A stretch of DNA of 64,000 nucleotides from a bacterium BMS3Bbin14 (GTDB lineage Bacteria > Desulfobacterota > Desulfobulbia > Desulfobulbales > Desulfobulbaceae): positions 186,001 through 250,000 of the forward strand of contig BDTX01000006.1 in NCBI GenBank assembly GCA_002897615.1, written 5' to 3'. This document shows, in pieces, positions 15,483-24,561 of this stretch; the first letter of the stretch is position 1; each line of letters opens with the position of its first letter. Both the position numbers and the translations under genes were made by a program. A model generated the notes under the pieces. The model had not been told where the DNA came from. It saw only the letters and a program-made list of their open reading frames with translations, and searched no databases.

Positions 15483-17642
15483 ATGCCGCTGCCTAAGAAG
15501 AAGAAACCGGGCGCCAGGCAGGAAGTCGTGGCGATGTTCTGTCTCTTTCTCGCCCTTTTCCTCCTGCTCTGCTTTGTCAGCTATGCCCGGCCGCTGCTGG
15601 CGGAACATCCGGCCCTCCAGGCGCCGGCGGCGAACTGGTGCGGCTCCATCGGCTACTATGTTGCTCGCTATCTGTTCAGTTTTTTCGGCCTGACCGCCTT
15701 TTTCCCGGTCCTGATCCTGATCTATACCTCGATGTCCGTCCTCATGCCCGGCGGGAGCGCCAATCGGCTGCCTTTTGTTGTTGCCGGTATTACCGGCATC
15801 CTGATCTCCACCAGCGGTCTGCTGGCAACCACTGCCCAGCTTGTTTTCCCGCCGGAATTTATTACCCCGGGCGGCTACCTCGGCGGGCTGATCTGGAGGT
15901 TGCTCGGCCGCTTTATGGGAGAGGCCGGCTCCGTCCTCCTGTTGCTGCTGGTACTCGTTTTTTCTCTCATGGCCGCAGTGCGTTTTTCACCCCTTGGCGC
16001 CGGCAAGTGGTTGTGGCGGACGGGGGGTAAGGTGGGGAAGCGCCTGCCGAAAACATTGCCCGCGAGTCCGGCGGCCAGGAAAAACGGCAACAGTAAGCAG
16101 GAACCCGTGGTCGGCAACTCCTCCCCCGCCGCGCGGCGGGCGGCGGTGCCGGCCGTACACGAGCCGGTGTTGCTGAAACTGGCGGCCGAGACGGAAGACG
16201 AAGAGTTTACCCCGCGGCCGCCGCGGAGCGGTGATTATCAGTTGCCGCCCGTGACTCTGCTGGCCCGCCACGATCAGCAGGAAATCCGTATTGATAAGGA
16301 ACATTTTTACCGGGTCAGCAAGGTCCTCGTGGCCAAGCTCGAAGATTTCGGCGTCTACGGGAACGTGGAGGGGATTTCGCCCGGTCCGGTCGTGACCACC
16401 TATGAGTATGCGCCTGCCCCGGGAGTTAAAATCAACAAGATCGTTTCGCTGGCCGACGACCTGGCCATGGCGCTCAAGGTAGACCGGGTCCGGATTGTCG
16501 GCTCCATCCCCGGCAAGGCAGCCCTCGGGATTGAAATCCCCAACCCGGTCCGCAAGACCGTTTTTCTCCGCGATATTCTCCTGACGGAGGAGTACGGGAA
16601 CTCAAGCTCACGGCTCAGCCTGGCCCTGGGGCTTGATGTGGTCGGCCACCCGGTTGTCGCCGATTTCACGAAAATGCCGCATCTGCTCATTGCCGGGGCC
16701 ACCGGCGCCGGCAAATCGGTGGCCATCAATGCCTTTATCGCCTCCATCCTTTTCAAATCGACGCCCGACGAGGTCCGGCTGCTGCTGGTCGATCCCAAGC
16801 GGATTGAGCTCTCTGTCTACGAGGACATTCCGCATCTGCTGCACCCGGTGGTGGTGGAACCGAAAATGGCCAGCCGGGCGCTTATCTGGGCGGTCAGGGA
16901 GATGGAGCGGCGCTATCGTCTGCTGGAGGAAAAAAGGGTCAAGTCTTTTCTTTCCTACAACGAGGTTGCCGAGGAAAAACTGCCCTATATTGTTATCATT
17001 GTGGATGAGCTGGCAGACCTGATGATGGTGGCCTCCAAGGATGTGGAAAACTCCATCGCCCGCCTGGCCCAGATGGCCCGCGCGGCCGGTATGCATATCA
17101 TGCTCGCTACCCAGCGGCCCTCGGTTGATGTCCTGACTGGACTGATCAAGGCCAACTTCCCGACCCGGATTTCTTTCAAGGTCGCCTCCAAGGTGGACTC
17201 CAGGACGATCCTGGACGGCAGCGGCGCCGAACACCTGCTCGGCGACGGCGACATGCTCTTCCTGCCGCCCGGGGCGGCCAAGCTGCAACGCATCCACGGC
17301 GCCTATATCTCCGAGGAGGAAACCGAGCGGATCGTGACCTTTCTCAAGAAACAGGGCAAGGCGGAGTATGACGAAGCCGTACTCCGGGGTGTCGAGGACG
17401 AGTCGGCAACGGATGACGACGAGGTCTTGGAGTATGATGAAAAGTACGACGAGGCCGTGGCCATTGTTACCGAAACCGGCCAGGCTTCAATCTCCATGGT
17501 CCAGCGCCGGCTGCGGGTGGGGTATAATCGCGCGGCCCGGATGATTGAAATGATGGAAAAGGAGGGAATAGTCGGCCCGTCCGATGGTTCCAGGCCACGT
17601 GAGGTTTTTGTTCGCGCCGGTTACTCGGACCTGAATCCGTGA
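15483..17642 (+). CDS. ftsK: DNA translocase FtsK
   Basis: A septum-located motor that pumps DNA and activates chromosome dimer resolution during division. 719 residues. Four N-terminal membrane helices (about 14-36, 57-85, 95-122, 148-167), a short charged linker (170-250), the RecA-like motor with Walker A GATGAGKS (405-412) and Walker B IIVDEL (505-510), and the winged-helix gamma domain (about 655-712, QASISMVQRRLRVGYNRAAR) that reads KOPS. The linker is short, closer to SpoIIIE than to E. coli FtsK. The last four codons and the stop (LNP-stop region) are formed by the terminal repeat of the miniature element at 17630. Confidence 0.95.
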   Translation: MPLPKKKKPGARQEVVAMFCLFLALFLLLCFVSYARPLLAEHPALQAPAANWCGSIGYYVARYLFSFFGLTAFFPVLILIYTSMSVLMPGGSANRLPFVVAGITGILISTSGLLATTAQLVFPPEFITPGGYLGGLIWRLLGRFMGEAGSVLLLLLVLVFSLMAAVRFSPLGAGKWLWRTGGKVGKRLPKTLPASPAARKNGNSKQEPVVGNSSPAARRAAVPAVHEPVLLKLAAETEDEEFTPRPPRSGDYQLPPVTLLARHDQQEIRIDKEHFYRVSKVLVAKLEDFGVYGNVEGISPGPVVTTYEYAPAPGVKINKIVSLADDLAMALKVDRVRIVGSIPGKAALGIEIPNPVRKTVFLRDILLTEEYGNSSSRLSLALGLDVVGHPVVADFTKMPHLLIAGATGAGKSVAINAFIASILFKSTPDEVRLLLVDPKRIELSVYEDIPHLLHPVVVEPKMASRALIWAVREMERRYRLLEEKRVKSFLSYNEVAEEKLPYIVIIVDELADLMMVASKDVENSIARLAQMARAAGMHIMLATQRPSVDVLTGLIKANFPTRISFKVASKVDSRTILDGSGAEHLLGDGDMLFLPPGAAKLQRIHGAYISEEETERIVTFLKKQGKAEYDEAVLRGVEDESATDDDEVLEYDEKYDEAVAIVTETGQASISMVQRRLRVGYNRAARMIEMMEKEGIVGPSDGSRPREVFVRAGYSDLNP

Positions 17643-17848
17643 CGGCTTGAGGTGATATTCCAGGTAATATATGGAATTTATTGTATTATATGTCGAATAA
17701 ATGCATTCTCCGGTTTTCACGCGCCGCCCTGCGGGGTGCCCGAGAACGGCGCATCTGCGGCGTTGGCAACTCGTTGATATCACACCAGGATAATCAACCT
17801 CGTTGCCGCCTTGCATCTGCACCGTTCTCGAACGCTCACGGATTCAGG
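17630..17848 (-). mobile_element. 219-bp miniature inverted-repeat element, copy in ftsK 3' end
   Basis: The ends are CCTGAATCCGTGA and TCACGGATTCAGG, flanked on both sides by TCGGA (17625-17629 and 17849-17853), a perfect 5-bp target duplication. Inverted relative to the copies at 47090 and 51992. Internal hairpins include the GCGCCGCCCTGCGGGG block and a GGCAAC...GTTGCC stem. The left end overlaps the ftsK stop codon. Confidence 0.93.
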
Positions 17849-17856
17849 TCGGAATA

Positions 17857-17905
17857 AGGATTTGTGCAAAGAAATAAGTCCGCCGAATCGGCGCCCGGAT
17901 TGTCA
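17857..17905. repeat. Family 2 hairpin repeat, left half only
   Basis: AGGATTTGTGCAAAGAAATA and the following AAGTCCG resemble the left arm of the repeats at 5324 and 28294. The matching right arm is absent. Confidence 0.45.
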
Positions 17906-17935
17906 GTCTATCCACCTGAGTCGTTACGATTTTTC

Positions 17936-17964
17936 TTGACATTGATTGTGCAACAAATTATATG
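17936..17964 (+). promoter_or_regulatory. Promoter of the apr operon
   Basis: Perfect TTGACA (17936-17941), 17-base spacer, TATATG (17959-17964). Strong sigma70-type geometry, fitting an abundant enzyme. The spacer contains TTGTGCAACAA, a short palindrome (TTGT/ACAA) that could be an operator half-match; this part is speculative. Confidence 0.7.
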
Positions 17965-17970
17965 CTAAAA

Positions 17971-18207
17971 GTATTCGAAAATGAGTGACTGTTCATTTAT
18001 TTTTTTGCAGTTATAACTGGAAGGAAAGCCCAGCAGAATTAATATGTTGCCCCGTTCGGTTGTTATGTCGGATGAGTGGGGACGTACGCAGTGGTATCTG
18101 CGTTGTTCCTGCCTGTCGGCAGAGAAAATTAGAAGAAATGAACAGAGGATATTGTGGTTGCGCAGGCGCGCCGCCAAAATGGAAAATTAAAGTGAGGAGG
18201 TAGTTTA
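17971..18207 (+). other. Long structured leader of aprB
   Basis: About 235 bases between the predicted transcription start and aprB with no gene. It contains AAATGA (17979-17984) pairing with TCATTT (17993-17998) followed by a T run (weak early terminator), ACGCAG (18086-18091) with CTGCGT (18098-18103), and CTGCC (18109-18113) with GGCAG (18118-18122). The aprB ribosome site GAGGAGGT closes it. Confidence 0.45.
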
Positions 18208-18633
18208 ATGCCAAGTTACGTAGATCCTGAAAAATGTGATGGGTGCAAGGGCGGCGACAAGACGGCCTGCATGTACATCTGCCCGAACGACCTCATGGTT
18301 CTCAATACTGAGGAGATGAAGGCCTATAACCAGGAGCCTGATGCATGCTGGGAGTGCTATTCCTGCGTAAAGATCTGCCCGCAGGGTGCTATCGCCGTTC
18401 GCGGTTATGATGACTTTGTGCCTATGGGCGGCCAGGTTGTGCCCCTGCGGTCTTCGGACTCCATTATGTGGACCATCAAGTTCCGTAATGGCAACATCAA
18501 ACGCTTTAAGTTCCCGATCCGGACCACGGCGGAGGGTTCTGCCAATGAGTATCCCGGCCAGAAGGGTGACAACCTCGATGACTGTAAGCTGTTTCTTGAG
18601 GGCGAGTTGAAATCGCCGACCAAACTGGCGTAA
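18208..18633 (+). CDS. aprB: Adenylylsulfate reductase, beta (iron-sulfur) subunit
   Basis: Carries two [4Fe-4S] clusters that pass electrons to the FAD of AprA during two-electron reduction of APS to sulfite and AMP (or the reverse). 141 residues. Cysteines C10, C13, C21, C25 and C47, C50, C53, C57 are in ferredoxin-like order with the family's enlarged loop CKGGDKTAC. The C-terminal tail (WTIKFRNGNIKRFKFPIRTT onward) wraps AprA in known structures. ATG 18208 follows GAGGAGGTAGTTTA. 67 bases upstream of aprA. Confidence 0.98.
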   Translation: MPSYVDPEKCDGCKGGDKTACMYICPNDLMVLNTEEMKAYNQEPDACWECYSCVKICPQGAIAVRGYDDFVPMGGQVVPLRSSDSIMWTIKFRNGNIKRFKFPIRTTAEGSANEYPGQKGDNLDDCKLFLEGELKSPTKLA

Positions 18634-18700
18634 GCGAGTTTGAGTCCTTGGCACAACCTGAACAATTCAATTCTTAACTATATTTATAGGAGATAGGAAT

Positions 18701-20713
18701 ATGGCATTACCAAATAAGCCGAGAGGCGAGATCGCCGCGGTTGTCAATCCTGAAGTCGTTGAGCATACCTGTGACGTGCTCATCGTCGGCGGCGGTATGT
18801 CCGCCTGCGGAGCAGCATTCGAGATCAAGAAATGGGCTTCCGATGATTTGAAAATCATCCTCTGCGACAAGGCCGCCATGGAGCGTTCCGGTGCTGTTGC
18901 CCAGGGTCTGTCTGCTATCAATACCTATATCGGCGAAAACGCTATCGAAGACTACGTCAAGATGGTGCGCAATGACCTGATGGGTGTTGTGCGCGAGGAC
19001 CTGATCTATGACCTCGGCCGTCACGTTGACGAGTCGGTCAAACTGTTTGAGGAATGGGGCCTGCCGATCTGGAAGAAGGCCGAGGACGGCTCCAACCTGG
19101 ACGGCGCCAAGCCTGCTGCCACCCTCCGTGAGGGCGGCCAGCCGGTACGGACCGGTAAATGGCAGATCATGATCAACGGCGAGTCCTACAAGTGCATCGT
19201 CGCCGAGCCGGCCAAGAAGGCGCTGGGCGAAGAAGCCATCATTGAGCGTGTTTTTATCGTCAAGATGCTGCTGGACAAGAACCGCCCGAATACCATTGCC
19301 GGCGCGGTTGGTTTCTCCGTCCGCGAGAACAAGGTTCATGTCTTTACCTGCAAGACCGCCATGGTTGCCTGCGGTGGTGCTGTTAATATCTTCCGTCCCC
19401 GGTCTACCGGTGAGGGCAAGGGCCGTGCCTGGTATCCGGTATGGAATGCCGGCTCCACCTACACCATGTGTGCCCAGGTCGGTGCGACGCTGACCATGAT
19501 GGAAAATCGTTTCACCCCTGCCCGTTTCAAGGATGGTTACGGCCCGGTCGGTGCCTGGTTCCTCCTGTTCAAGGCCAAGGTCCAGAATGGTCTGGGCGAG
19601 TTCTATGCCGGCAGCGACGCCGCCAAGGAAGAACTCAAGAAGTTTATGCCCTATGGCGCCTCCGCCGTTACCCCGACCTGTCTGCGTAACCACTTGATGG
19701 TTAACGAGTTCAAGGCCGGCCGCGGTCCGATTTACATGGCCACCGACGTTGCCCTGAACGCCTTTCTGGACGAGAAGAGAGCCGCCGGTCTGGATGAAAA
19801 GGCCGTGAAAAAGTACTGGAAACATCTCGAGTCCGAGGCCTGGGAAGACTTTCTTGATATGTCTGTCGGTCAGGCCGGTCTCTGGGCCGGGGCCAATATC
19901 GAGCCTGAGAAGGTCGGCTCCGAGATCATGCCGACCGAACCTTATATGCTCGGTTCTCACTCCGGTTGCTGCGGCATCTGGACTTCCGGTCCGAACGAGG
20001 ACTGGGTCCCGACTGTAGACGGCACCCGGGCTCATCAGTATAAATGGGGCTATAACCGGATGACCACGGTTGACGGCCTGTTCACCGCCGGTGACGGTGT
20101 CGGTGCCTCCGGCCATAAATTCTCCTCCGGTTCTCATACCGAGGGTCGTATTGTTGCCAAGGAGATGGTCAGGTATTGCCGTGACAATACCTATACCACC
20201 GAGCTGGCACAGTCCGCCCAGGAACTGGCCGATGAGATTTATGCACCGGTTAAACGTTACCATGAGTTCGTCGGCGCAACTACTGCCGCTGACGTGAACC
20301 CCAACTACTGCAAGCCGGCCGGTATCATGATGCGCCTGATGAAGGCTACCGATGAGTACGGCGGCGGTGTTGCTACCTACTACATGACCTCGGGTAAGCT
20401 GCTGGGCATCTGCATGGATCTTCTGGAGATGCTACGTGAAGATGCCGCCAAGATGGCTGCGGGCGACCTGCATGAACTGATGCGCGCCTGGGAAAACTAC
20501 CATCGTATCTGGTGTGTTGAGGCTCATATCCGTCACATTCAGTTCCGTGAAGAGTCCCGCTATCCGGGATTCTACTACCGGTCTGACTTCCCGACCGTTG
20601 ATGATGAGAACTGGAAGTGCTTTGTCAACTCCACCTACGATCCGCAGGCCGCTGAGTGGAAGTGTGAGAAGGTTGAGTGCATTAACATTATCGAAACCGA
20701 GCCTTGGCTGTAA
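18701..20713 (+). CDS. aprA: Adenylylsulfate reductase, alpha (FAD) subunit
   Basis: Catalytic subunit of the cytoplasmic APS reductase. 670 residues of the succinate dehydrogenase/fumarate reductase flavoprotein fold. The FAD-binding start is CDVLIVGGGMSACGAAFEIK; the conserved AMERSGAVAQGLSAINTYIG, NHLMVNEFKAGRGPIYM and GDGVGASGHKFSSGSHTEGR regions are all present. Length and character fit AprA of sulfate-reducing Desulfobacterota. Codon use is strongly biased, as expected for an abundant protein. Followed by a perfect intrinsic terminator, so aprBA can be a separate transcript from qmo. Direction (reduction or oxidation) cannot be proven from sequence. Confidence 0.98.
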   Translation: MALPNKPRGEIAAVVNPEVVEHTCDVLIVGGGMSACGAAFEIKKWASDDLKIILCDKAAMERSGAVAQGLSAINTYIGENAIEDYVKMVRNDLMGVVREDLIYDLGRHVDESVKLFEEWGLPIWKKAEDGSNLDGAKPAATLREGGQPVRTGKWQIMINGESYKCIVAEPAKKALGEEAIIERVFIVKMLLDKNRPNTIAGAVGFSVRENKVHVFTCKTAMVACGGAVNIFRPRSTGEGKGRAWYPVWNAGSTYTMCAQVGATLTMMENRFTPARFKDGYGPVGAWFLLFKAKVQNGLGEFYAGSDAAKEELKKFMPYGASAVTPTCLRNHLMVNEFKAGRGPIYMATDVALNAFLDEKRAAGLDEKAVKKYWKHLESEAWEDFLDMSVGQAGLWAGANIEPEKVGSEIMPTEPYMLGSHSGCCGIWTSGPNEDWVPTVDGTRAHQYKWGYNRMTTVDGLFTAGDGVGASGHKFSSGSHTEGRIVAKEMVRYCRDNTYTTELAQSAQELADEIYAPVKRYHEFVGATTAADVNPNYCKPAGIMMRLMKATDEYGGGVATYYMTSGKLLGICMDLLEMLREDAAKMAAGDLHELMRAWENYHRIWCVEAHIRHIQFREESRYPGFYYRSDFPTVDDENWKCFVNSTYDPQAAEWKCEKVECINIIETEPWL

Positions 20714-20741
20714 GCATACGGCAATATTGATTGGTTCAATG

Positions 20742-20777
20742 AAAATCTCCAGGCTCCTCCGGGGCCTGGAGATTTTT
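20742..20777 (+). terminator. Terminator after aprA
   Basis: AAAATCTCCAGGC (20742-20754) and GCCTGGAGATTTT (20764-20776) form a perfect 13-bp stem, with the T run overlapping the 3' arm. 28 bases past the aprA stop. Confidence 0.93.
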
Positions 20778-20815
20778 CATATTGACTCCTCGATTTTTGG
20801 TAATTTTTTTGTTTG

Positions 20816-20858
20816 AGTTGACGCGAAGAGTTGTTCGTGTTTATTTTTCGCGTCAACT
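20816..20858. repeat. 12-bp inverted repeat in qmo leader
   Basis: AGTTGACGCGAA (20816-20827) is perfectly complementary to TTCGCGTCAACT (20847-20858) across a 19-base loop. It lies 48 bases before qmoA and could be an operator or an mRNA hairpin. The left arm contains TTGACG, which might double as a -35 box, but no convincing -10 follows. Confidence 0.6.
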
Positions 20859-20906
20859 GAACCAGAAATTATTTTTCATCAATACCAGCAGTTATGGAGG
20901 ATTGTC

Positions 20907-22160
20907 ATGAGTGACACTGCAGGAACTGGTGCGGTACTGGTTGTGGGCGGCGGCATGAGTGGTCTTACGGCTGCTCTGGAGGCTGCGGAAGTCGGTAACG
21001 ATGTATATATCATCGACAAGAACCCCTACTTCGGTGGGCGTGTAGCCCAGCTCAACCGGTATTTCCCAAAACTCTGTCCACCCACCTGTGGTCTGGAAAT
21101 CAACTTCAGGCGGATCAAGGACAACCGGAAGGTCAGGACTTATACAATGACGACTGTTAAGTCGGTCTCCGGCGGTCCCGGCAATTATGAGGTGCAACTG
21201 GAAACGGCACCCAGGTATGTCAACTCGAACTGTACCGCCTGCGGCGCCTGTGCCGAAGCCTGTACCGACGAAATCGACAATGCCTTCAACTTCGGCATGA
21301 ACCGGACCAAGGCAATATACCTGCCCCATGAAATGGCCTTCCCCCGCCGTTTTGTGCTGGATAAGGACGCCTGTTCGAGTGCCTCTCTTGAGGCCGTGAA
21401 AGCCGCCTGTAAGTATGATGCCATTGATACCGAGATGCAGAGCAAGGCCTTTACGGTCAACGTGGCATCCATTGTCTGGGCAACCGGCTGGAATCCCTAT
21501 GACCCGACCAAGATGGACAATCTCAAGTTCGGATCATCTCCCGCCATTATCACCAACATGATGATGGAGCGTATGGCCGCCCCCAATGGCCCGACAGGCG
21601 GCAAAATCCTGCGGCCCGGCGATGACAAGGAACCTGAATCGTTCGCCTTTGTTCAATGTGCCGGCTCCCGTGACGAGAATCACCTGGAATTCTGTTCCTA
21701 CGTCTGCTGCATGGCTACTTTTAAGCAGATGACCTATATTCGCGAGCGCTACCCTGAAGCCATGATTTATGTCTTTTACATTGATCTGCGGACACCGGGC
21801 AAATATGAGCATTTCCGCGAGAAACTCATGGGTGACGAAAAAGCGCAGTTCATCAAGGGCAAGGTTGCCGATATCATTGCCGAGGACGACGGCGGGGTGA
21901 CCGTGGTCGCCGAGAATGCCGTGACCGGTGCCAAGATTCAGCAGAAGGTTGATATGTGCATACTGGCAACCGGTATGCAGCCGGCCCTTGGCGAGCAGGG
22001 AAAAGCTTTTGGTGTCGACATGGATGGTAACGGTTTCGTTGTCTCCGATCCGGATAAGGGCATGATTGCCGCCGGCTGCGCCAAATCACCGGCTGACGTC
22101 TATACCTGTGGTCAGTCTTCAACCGCGGCAGCCCTTAAAGCAATTCAGATCGGACGGTAG
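20907..22160 (+). CDS. qmoA: QmoA, HdrA-like flavoprotein of the Qmo complex
   Basis: Cytoplasmic flavin subunit of the quinone-interacting membrane-bound oxidoreductase that links menaquinol to APS reductase. 417 residues. The FAD-binding Rossmann start is AVLVVGGGMSGLTAALEAAE (9-28), with an HdrA-like FGGRVAQLNRYFPKLCPPTC. One ferredoxin-type motif has C109, C112, C115, C119. The C-terminal dinucleotide region ends with a GQSSTAAALKAIQIGR signature. The ATG follows ATGGAGGATTGTC. 11 bases before qmoB. Confidence 0.95.
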   Translation: MSDTAGTGAVLVVGGGMSGLTAALEAAEVGNDVYIIDKNPYFGGRVAQLNRYFPKLCPPTCGLEINFRRIKDNRKVRTYTMTTVKSVSGGPGNYEVQLETAPRYVNSNCTACGACAEACTDEIDNAFNFGMNRTKAIYLPHEMAFPRRFVLDKDACSSASLEAVKAACKYDAIDTEMQSKAFTVNVASIVWATGWNPYDPTKMDNLKFGSSPAIITNMMMERMAAPNGPTGGKILRPGDDKEPESFAFVQCAGSRDENHLEFCSYVCCMATFKQMTYIRERYPEAMIYVFYIDLRTPGKYEHFREKLMGDEKAQFIKGKVADIIAEDDGGVTVVAENAVTGAKIQQKVDMCILATGMQPALGEQGKAFGVDMDGNGFVVSDPDKGMIAAGCAKSPADVYTCGQSSTAAALKAIQIGR

Positions 22161-22171
22161 GAGGAAAGTCA

Positions 22172-24433
22172 ATGGATAATGTATATGGTGCATATCTCTG
22201 TACTGGTTGTGGCATTGGCGATGTCCTTGATATAGATGGACTCAAGGCCGCCGCCTCCGAATCGGGTATGGAAATGAAGGATCATTCCTGCCTGTGCGGA
22301 GCAGATGGCCGCTCCTTTATTGAAAAAGACATGGCCGACAACGGGATTAATACCCTGGTCATTTGTGCCTGCTCTCCGCGGGTGATGCAGAAAGAATTTA
22401 ATTTTGGCGATCAGACCATTACTATCCGCGGCAATCTGCGGGAGCATGTGGCCTGGACCGCCAGCAAACCGGCAGAGGGCGAAGAGGCCGCTGAAGGTGT
22501 GGATGAGTTTCTGCAGGAGATGGGTTGCGACTATGTGCGCATGGCCGTTACCCGTGCGCAGAAGACGACGCTGCCCGAGCCGTACCTGCTGGAGTCGATC
22601 AGCAGGAAAATCCTGGTTATGGGCGGCGGCATCGGCGGTTTGACGGCGGCCAGGGAGGCGAGCAAGGCCGGTTACCAGGTCACCCTGGTGGAGAAGACCG
22701 GCGTGCTCGGCGGTAAGGCCCTGAACTGGCGGAAGATGTTTCCGACCAGGTATCCTTATGCCGAACTCGAGACACCGTCTGTAGGGCAAATGATTGCCGA
22801 CGTTACCTCGGATTCCAACATTACCGTTAAGACCGAGACCGAGGTCGCCAGGATTTCAGGCGCTCCCGGTCAATTTGTCGTGACCTTCAAGACGGCAGGG
22901 ACGAAAAGCGAGTGGGATGCCCCGGCCAAGGTGGGCGCTGATGAGCAGGACCGTATCGACAAGGGCGAGATGGAAGACCCCAATGCGGGGCTGAAGGCCT
23001 ACACCGAACAGAATCCCGACGGCGAGATGTACGGGGCGGTTGTTCTGGCCACCGGCTGGTCGCCGGCCGACGTCTCCGAATATGAGCATCTTGGCTACGG
23101 CACCTTGAAAAATGTGGTGACCAACGCCGAGTTCGAGAAGCTTGCCAAAGAGGGCAAGGTTCCGGCCAACGTGGCCTTTATTCAAAGCCCGGGCGGCAAG
23201 GAAGACGACCGTGATTTTCCGTATTGCAACTCGGTCACCTCCATGGTCGCTCTGAAGCAGGCGCAGTATGTCCGCGATGACAACCCCGACGGTAAAGCGT
23301 ATATTCTGTATCAGCACATGCGCACTCCCGGTAACACCGAGTTGTTCTACAAGGCCATGCAGCAGAATGACGGTGTCTTCCTGACCAAGGCCGCGGTGAC
23401 CAAGGTTGAGGAAACTGGTAACGGACTTGCCGTTCAGGCCGCAGACACCCTGTTTGGCGAAGATTTGACCCTGAATGTGGATATGGTGGTCCTGGCCGCC
23501 GGTATGGTGCCGACGACCGTTGACGAACCGACCATCAACCTGGCCTATCGTCAGGGACCCGGATTCATGGACCTGGATCTTTTCGACGGCTATGCGGATT
23601 CCAACTTTATCTGCTTTCCCTACGAGACCCGCCGGACCGGTGTTTACACCTGTGGCGGTGTCCGGAAGGCGGAAACCATGGAAGAGACGATAGACGATGC
23701 CACCGGGGCCGCACTCAAGGCCATCCAGTGTATCGAGTCCGCCAATCGCGGGGTTGCGGTTCATCCGCGCTCCGGTGATCAAACCTATCCGGACTTTTTC
23801 TTTACCCGTTGCACCCAGTGTAAGCGTTGTACCGAGGAGTGCCCCTTTGGCGCCCTTGACGACGATGAGAAGGGGACGCCGTTGCCGAACCCGACCCGCT
23901 GTCGCCGTTGCGGAACCTGCATGGGTGCCTGCCCTGAGCGAATTATCGGTTTTGCCGATTACAATGTCGATATGATCGGCTCCATGGTGAAGGCCATCGA
24001 GGTCCCGGATGACGATGAGGACAAACTGCGGGTTGTGGTCTTTGTCTGCGAAAATGATGCCTATCCGGCTATCGATATGTCCGGCATGCACCGCAACAAG
24101 GTCAACAGACTGGTTCGTTTTATTCCGGTCCGCTGTCTCGGTTCGGTCAACATGGTCTGGATCAAGGATGCCATGTCCGCAGGTATGGATGGTGTATTGC
24201 TTCTTGGCTGCAAGTGGGGTGATGATTACCAGTGCCACTTTGTCAAGGGCTCGGAGCTGGCCGACCGCCGGATGCAGAATATCGGCGAAACCCTGGGGAC
24301 GCTTGGCCTGGAGCCGGAGCGCTGCGCGGTGAAGCAGATCGCCATTTCCGATTACGACGCGATCCCGGCGATCATCGACGAGTTTGTCGAAGAGATTGTT
24401 GAACTGGGGCCGAACCCGTTCAAGGGTTTCTAA
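22172..24433 (+). CDS. qmoB: QmoB, HdrA/MvhD-like subunit of the Qmo complex
   Basis: Second flavoprotein of Qmo. 753 residues. An N-terminal cysteine region (LCTGCGIGD; CACSPRVM) is followed by the FAD domain with ILVMGGGIGGLTAAREASKA (147-166), then two [4Fe-4S] motifs (C547, C550, C553, C557; C577, C580, C583, C587). The MvhD-like C-terminal domain begins near VVVFVCENDAYPA (621-633), with further cysteines RCLG and GCKWGDDYQC. This fusion layout is typical of QmoB. GGAGGAAAGTCA precedes the ATG. A strong terminator separates it from qmoC. Confidence 0.95.
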   Translation: MDNVYGAYLCTGCGIGDVLDIDGLKAAASESGMEMKDHSCLCGADGRSFIEKDMADNGINTLVICACSPRVMQKEFNFGDQTITIRGNLREHVAWTASKPAEGEEAAEGVDEFLQEMGCDYVRMAVTRAQKTTLPEPYLLESISRKILVMGGGIGGLTAAREASKAGYQVTLVEKTGVLGGKALNWRKMFPTRYPYAELETPSVGQMIADVTSDSNITVKTETEVARISGAPGQFVVTFKTAGTKSEWDAPAKVGADEQDRIDKGEMEDPNAGLKAYTEQNPDGEMYGAVVLATGWSPADVSEYEHLGYGTLKNVVTNAEFEKLAKEGKVPANVAFIQSPGGKEDDRDFPYCNSVTSMVALKQAQYVRDDNPDGKAYILYQHMRTPGNTELFYKAMQQNDGVFLTKAAVTKVEETGNGLAVQAADTLFGEDLTLNVDMVVLAAGMVPTTVDEPTINLAYRQGPGFMDLDLFDGYADSNFICFPYETRRTGVYTCGGVRKAETMEETIDDATGAALKAIQCIESANRGVAVHPRSGDQTYPDFFFTRCTQCKRCTEECPFGALDDDEKGTPLPNPTRCRRCGTCMGACPERIIGFADYNVDMIGSMVKAIEVPDDDEDKLRVVVFVCENDAYPAIDMSGMHRNKVNRLVRFIPVRCLGSVNMVWIKDAMSAGMDGVLLLGCKWGDDYQCHFVKGSELADRRMQNIGETLGTLGLEPERCAVKQIAISDYDAIPAIIDEFVEEIVELGPNPFKGF

Positions 24434-24454
24434 CCTCTTGATCATGTTGAATCA

Positions 24455-24497
24455 GTTGCCATCCGGTTTTTTGTAAATCCGGATGGCAACATTTTTC
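24455..24497 (+). terminator. Terminator-like hairpin between qmoB and qmoC
   Basis: GTTGCCATCCGG (24455-24466) and CCGGATGGCAAC (24479-24490) make a perfect 12-bp stem followed by ATTTTTC. It lies inside the qmo cluster, 22 bases past the qmoB stop. Confidence 0.85.
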
Positions 24498-24561
24498 ATT
24501 TTCTGATATAGAGAATACGTTTTACAGATATGGATCACGATTTTCAACACAGGAGGAGAAA

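Noticed and set aside
17942-17964. Rex or HcpR operator in the apr promoter
   Set aside because: TTGTGCAACAA is only a short partial palindrome; too weak to call a specific regulator site.
18707-20263. Long minus-strand frame (518 codons) opposite aprA
   Set aside because: Exact antisense shadow of a codon-biased, GC-rich gene; no ribosome site or recognisable protein.
22856-24445. Long minus-strand frame (529 codons) opposite qmoB
   Set aside because: Same explanation: a mirror of strong third-position bias in qmoB.
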